In this document: piece by piece, positions 59,972 to 64,000 of the stretch
How the letters are laid out: every line of letters starts with the position of its first letter
Numbering within the stretch: position 1 is the first letter of the stretch
DNA from: Mytilus edulis
Lineage: Eukaryota > Mollusca > Bivalvia > Mytilida > Mytilidae
Reading direction: 5' to 3'
Length of the DNA: 64,000 bases
Assembly: GCF_963676685.1 (NCBI RefSeq)
Contig: NC_092355.1
Location: 70,957,176-71,021,175 of the forward strand
Program-made: the position numbers and the translations under genes
Notes under the pieces: generated by a model
Seen by the model: the letters and a program-made list of their open reading frames with translations, nothing else
The model's database searches: none
What the model was told of the DNA's origin: nothing

Positions 59972-61030
59972 CTTTTGCATACCTTACTATTGATGTACGA
60001 CAGACGGATGACTAAGGAGAAGACTTTCTAACTAACTTAACATTGTTTTATCGTACGAAAAATAAAACCGAAAACAAACAGAAAACATTGGTTATTTCGT
60101 TTTATTTCCGCAACCATTATTCATTCTTGATTTCTTTTAGTGAATTTATAATATTTTTATGACAACGATAAGATTTTAGAGGTCAACTTGTGTAAAGAAG
60201 ACTAAATGAATAATATTTTATTGTTCTATCTGTTTATTACCACAAAAAGAATACGATTTAATGCGAATGCTGAAAGTTCCCTAATTCATGTCGTAACTTC
60301 AAGCTTAAGGGATATAATATCAAAACTTACATTCGTTTTTGTCAGTTAATAAAAAAGTTCTTTCGATTAACATTTTGATAGACAGATACTTTCACGCATT
60401 TACTGTGATTGCAAAAAGAGCGAAGGCGGTCTTCAATTTCTTTGTTTGGCTTTTTTACTTGTTTTATTCGAGAGTCACTGCTGAGTCTTAAGTAGATAAA
60501 ACGAGCGTCTTGCGCAAATATGAAACTTATATCCTGGTATCTATTGTGAGTTTATTCCTATCCACTGAGTCGATGTCACTGCTGGTTGAGTAATTATTCC
60601 CCGAGGATATCACCAGTCCTATAACAAGCACTTGTATTGAAATGAATTATCATTGATATGGTAGGATGAAAATAGTTATGAAGCCAAAAAAGTAAAAAAA
60701 GACGAAGAGCATTGAGGACCAAAAATTCCAAAAATCTATGCCAAAGACGGCTAAGGTAATCTATTCCTGGGATATGAAAATAATTAACAATAGAATTTTA
60801 GTCAAATTTAAGTATATAAATTATATCGGTTTTTCAAGCATTCACAGTTACGTTGATGCAACGTCATCGATAACAATTTTACAACATCCATTGTTGTGTG
60901 ACGTCATATAAATGAAATACCGAGTTGTTTTCATAGTTGAAATTACTTCGCTGTAAAATAATGGTAATCTATATGTGTTAGCAGCGTGATAAAACAACTG
61001 TGCAGCAGCTTGTATGAGTTGAGTATATAC
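59972..61030 (-). promoter_or_regulatory. Toll-like receptor upstream region and probable untranslated first exon
   Basis: On the minus strand the lower end reads GCAAAAG|GTAAGAAC, a strong donor that could splice to 57908. The whole block is conserved at 53425-54440, which suggests a duplicated promoter unit. Contains a perfect CRE-type palindrome and ACATTGTTTTATCGTACGA shared by both copies. No transcript evidence is available. Confidence 0.55.
60899..60906. promoter_or_regulatory. CRE palindrome TGACGTCA
   Basis: A perfect CREB/ATF consensus upstream of the receptor. Near versions (ACGTCATCG at about 60860 and in the duplicate at about 54298; AACGTCAGAG at about 54340) occur in the same neighbourhoods. 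Confidence 0.4.
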
Positions 61031-63264
61031 CGAAAAAACTCATCATATATACCTGGCTTAAAACTGAATGCTTGCCCAAGACACGCGATTCGTCTTCAAA
61101 AAGACTCATAAGTGACGCTCAAGACAAAAAAGCTGAAAAGGTAAAATATATATTCAGGAAACTGTCGTGGTATATAACAGTGGATCTAAAGATAAAAGAC
61201 TGACATTCAAACCCATAGATAAACAATTAAACTGAAAACGCCATGGTTAAAACCCACAAAAAGACAAACAGACAAATAACAGTACACAAAACACAACATA
61301 GTAAAATTGAAACCAAGCAACACGAACAACCATAAACTTATGTTGATCGCAGATGTTCCAGAAGGGTAAGTAATTTCTACTCAATACGACATTTTATTTC
61401 CAGTTGGAATATTAAAAAGTCAATATCACACCTATTACTTCATGACATAGGTAAAAGCTATACAAATCACTATAGAATGTCAGAGGCTAAAAGAGGGGAA
61501 ATAATGACGTGCATTCGTCAAAAATATATTTTTAATACAAAATAATGCAGTTTACACTTCAAATACTAAAATGTATTGTTTGCGGTCTCACTTTAGAATT
61601 ATTACATACACAATCAAATTACTATCAGAACACATTACAATTTTTTTCCCGTTTTTAGAATTTGTATGTGGTTAAGTTTTTCTATATATATGTATATGTT
61701 GTAAAACAAAGTCACACACACACATTTTAACACAAAACATCACAAAAACTTCACTGAAAACATTTTATTAACGGGAAAGAAATGAAAAGTTACAAAAGAT
61801 GGATTGAAATAGATTACTCAAACTATTAAGAAATTAAGAAATAATAAACAGAAACATATACTGCATTATAAATGTTTAAAACACACCTGCATAAAAAAAT
61901 GTACAGGGTTAAACTGTAATATATGTGTAAATAGTTATCAAAGGTACCAGGATTATAATTTAGTAATACTGTTACAATCCCGACATAGGGTAAATAAGCG
62001 GTTTAAGTGAAAATTGCGGAGTTAACAATTTCAAAATAATTTTGTACGGTCTTACCATTGAAATGCATATACCTTATAAATTGAATATCACAGTAACACA
62101 ATTAAGTAGAAGAGTGGGTGTGTAATATAATAGTTTTTTTTATGGAAATGAAACCAAAAGCAAATATTAAACATTGGGTTTTCTGTTGTATTACCGCATG
62201 CCTAACTTAAAATTGATTTTTATGTTCCAAATAATATTGAAATATTAAATCTAGATTACACCGATCCGATCATACAGGTCAAATGAGTGATTTATAAGTC
62301 ATTGGTTATTACTACGGAAACGGGAAATCGTAAAATGCAAAAGTGTTGATACTAATCATTACGTCTTAACTTTTAAAATGAGGGTACAAATCACACATTT
62401 CAATAAAATTGTTTTGGTCTGCTTTCTACTTAAAATTTGCCTGAGTTGTATATTACGCATGAATATCAATTTCAAAATTAGCAATCATAAACCAAAATGG
62501 AGAATTGAGCAAAGCAAACGCAAATTCGTAAAATTTGTTTTTAAAGATGCAGTTTAAAGACATATGATTTGAGATGTAGTTTAAGGATATTTTTTGTAGT
62601 TCTTGTTTTAAAGTGTATGATTAAGTTTATATTAGAAAATACGAATGAGTGTGAATGAAATATCCTCATTACCAAATTATTTAAGGACAAAATGTTGATT
62701 TGTCTTTTTATAACATTTCAGGAAATTAAATAAAATTGGGGTTTCAGGGGTAACGCGTAATGATTAAAAGTTCTATAAAAAAGTAAAATTAATTATACGT
62801 ATTAAGGACATAAATATCTGAGTGATCTTAAAATGAGCAAATTGGGTATAAACGATATCTATATACTTGTTTATATAGCCTTAACGGATGTACTTAGGTG
62901 ATCTGAGGTAAAATTCAATAAATCAAGAATTCAAAATTGAAATTTTAAGCTGAAAGAGTATTCGTTAATGATCAAAATAAGTGAAAAATATTGGTCAGTA
63001 ATGGAGCTCCTTTTCAAGATATTTGATTTATAAAATATGGCGGGAAAAAGCTAACTCGGACTTTTATCTTATATTTGCATTGGTATTATTTGCCTCTCAA
63101 ATCAAAAGAAAGAAAATCTTGAATCTACTTAATCTTTGTCTGATGACCTTTTATAGACTATTTAGTCTGATGTTAATAGACAAATAAGTGTTATGGGCCA
63201 ACATATTTTACCTTGTATTGCATGGAAAATACCAAGGAGTCCGAACATTTGGCACCTATTCCCT
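61031..63264. other. No gene seen; repeat traces
   Basis: Family C appears as a decayed copy near 61040-61120 and a partial one at 61931-61966. A block at 62255-62350 (TTACACCGATCCGATCATAC, AGGTCA) resembles 53620-53650 of the receptor upstream duplicate. No coding frames supported. Confidence 0.45.
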
Positions 63265-63410
63265 ACATGTGAAAATGCCTGTACCAAGTCAGGAATATGA
63301 CAGTTTTTGTCCGTTCGTTTTTTATGTGTTTTGTTATTTGAGTTTGCCATGTGATTATGGACTTTCCAATCAGATTTTCCTCTAAGTTCATCATTTTTGT
63401 GATTTTACTT
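63265..63410 (+). repeat. Interspersed repeat family D, 3' part
   Basis: CCTGTACCAAGTCAGGAATA, TGACAGTTTTTGTCCGTTCG and ATTTGAGTTTGCCATGTGAT; matches 59770-59900. Confidence 0.85.
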
Positions 63411-64000
63411 TTTTTCAAAACCTCACCTAAGTACATCCTTAAGTAATAAAGAAACTCTGATAGGTTGGGTATTTTGTGAATGTCTTACACATTCATTGTA
63501 TTTATCGCTCAAAATACATGATAAGAATAAACACTAGTTCAACATTAAGATACTTTTTAATTTTGAAAGTACAACCAGAAACATTGAATCACATATAATT
63601 GAATGTATTGTCCTAACAATCTCTTAAAGAAAATATAGTTATTGCATTAATATGCTATAATTCAAAAACCACTTAACAATTCCATGACCAGGGACAACAC
63701 ATGATTCAGAGGACGAAGTAACAACAAAACATGCCACAACGCTCATGTATATAAAATGGTTCTAGTGTCGAAATCAACACCGCACCTGGTATCTATGACG
63801 AGTTTATTTAGGTACAATTGGAAGAACAACAGAACTAAGTTAGCTTGGATGTCTGCTTCCATCTTGGATTATTAAATAGTAAATATCAGTTGTTTTAGAT
63901 CTTTATTGAACTTTGCAAATTTCGAATGTTGTAGTTAACTTATAAGAAATACTTTTCATATAAATTCAGAAAATAATGCGTTTTATCATATTTACAGCTG
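63411..64000. other. No gene seen
   Basis: AT-rich DNA up to the end of the window without supported features. Confidence 0.4.

Overview
The window looks like nuclear DNA of a marine bivalve, most likely a mussel (Mytilidae). It is AT-rich, its genes are split by AT-rich introns with GT..AG borders, and it carries many interspersed repeats that I recognise by memory as bivalve or mussel repeats. It also holds secreted lectins, a fibrinogen-related gene and a Toll-like receptor, families that are strongly expanded in bivalves. Most short open frames in the window are noise; the real genes were found by joining exons across splice sites with matching phase.

Layout. 0.3-1.9 kb: a 5'-truncated non-LTR retrotransposon (minus). 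2-8 kb: non-coding DNA with a mussel-type interspersed repeat and a hairpin MITE. 8.1-13.7 kb: a five-exon secreted C-type lectin (plus) whose second exon has been partly duplicated twice; a Tc1/mariner-like MITE sits in its first intron and a non-autonomous Helitron in its last. 14.8-20.9 kb and 24.2-30.8 kb: two tandem minus-strand paralogues, five exons each, with identical lengths for exons 1-4, encoding CABIT-like plus SAM adaptor proteins (GAREM-like). 32.6-34.7 kb: two copies of one TTAA-flanked MITE in inverted orientation. 36.2-44.5 kb: a plus-strand fibrinogen-related gene with a Ly6/three-finger-like amino end; it has an in-frame stop in the fibrinogen domain and I cannot find its last exon, so I call it a pseudogene or truncated allele. 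44.9-52.9 kb: repeat-rich, no gene, with X-box (RFX-like) palindromes and a 0.93 kb inverted-repeat element made of degenerate GTCCGTT units. 53.4-61 kb: a minus-strand Toll-like receptor with an uninterrupted 840-residue reading frame, a decayed partial copy just downstream of it, and two copies of the receptor's upstream/first-exon region (a third short piece lies near 62.3 kb).

How the genes relate. Lectin, fibrinogen-related protein and Toll-like receptor are all candidate innate immune recognition molecules: the first two would be secreted, the third is a membrane receptor with a TIR signalling domain. The CABIT-SAM pair would be cytoplasmic signalling adaptors. Physical proximity and repeated local duplication are seen directly; a shared pathway is only inference. 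No tRNA, rRNA or CRISPR array was found.
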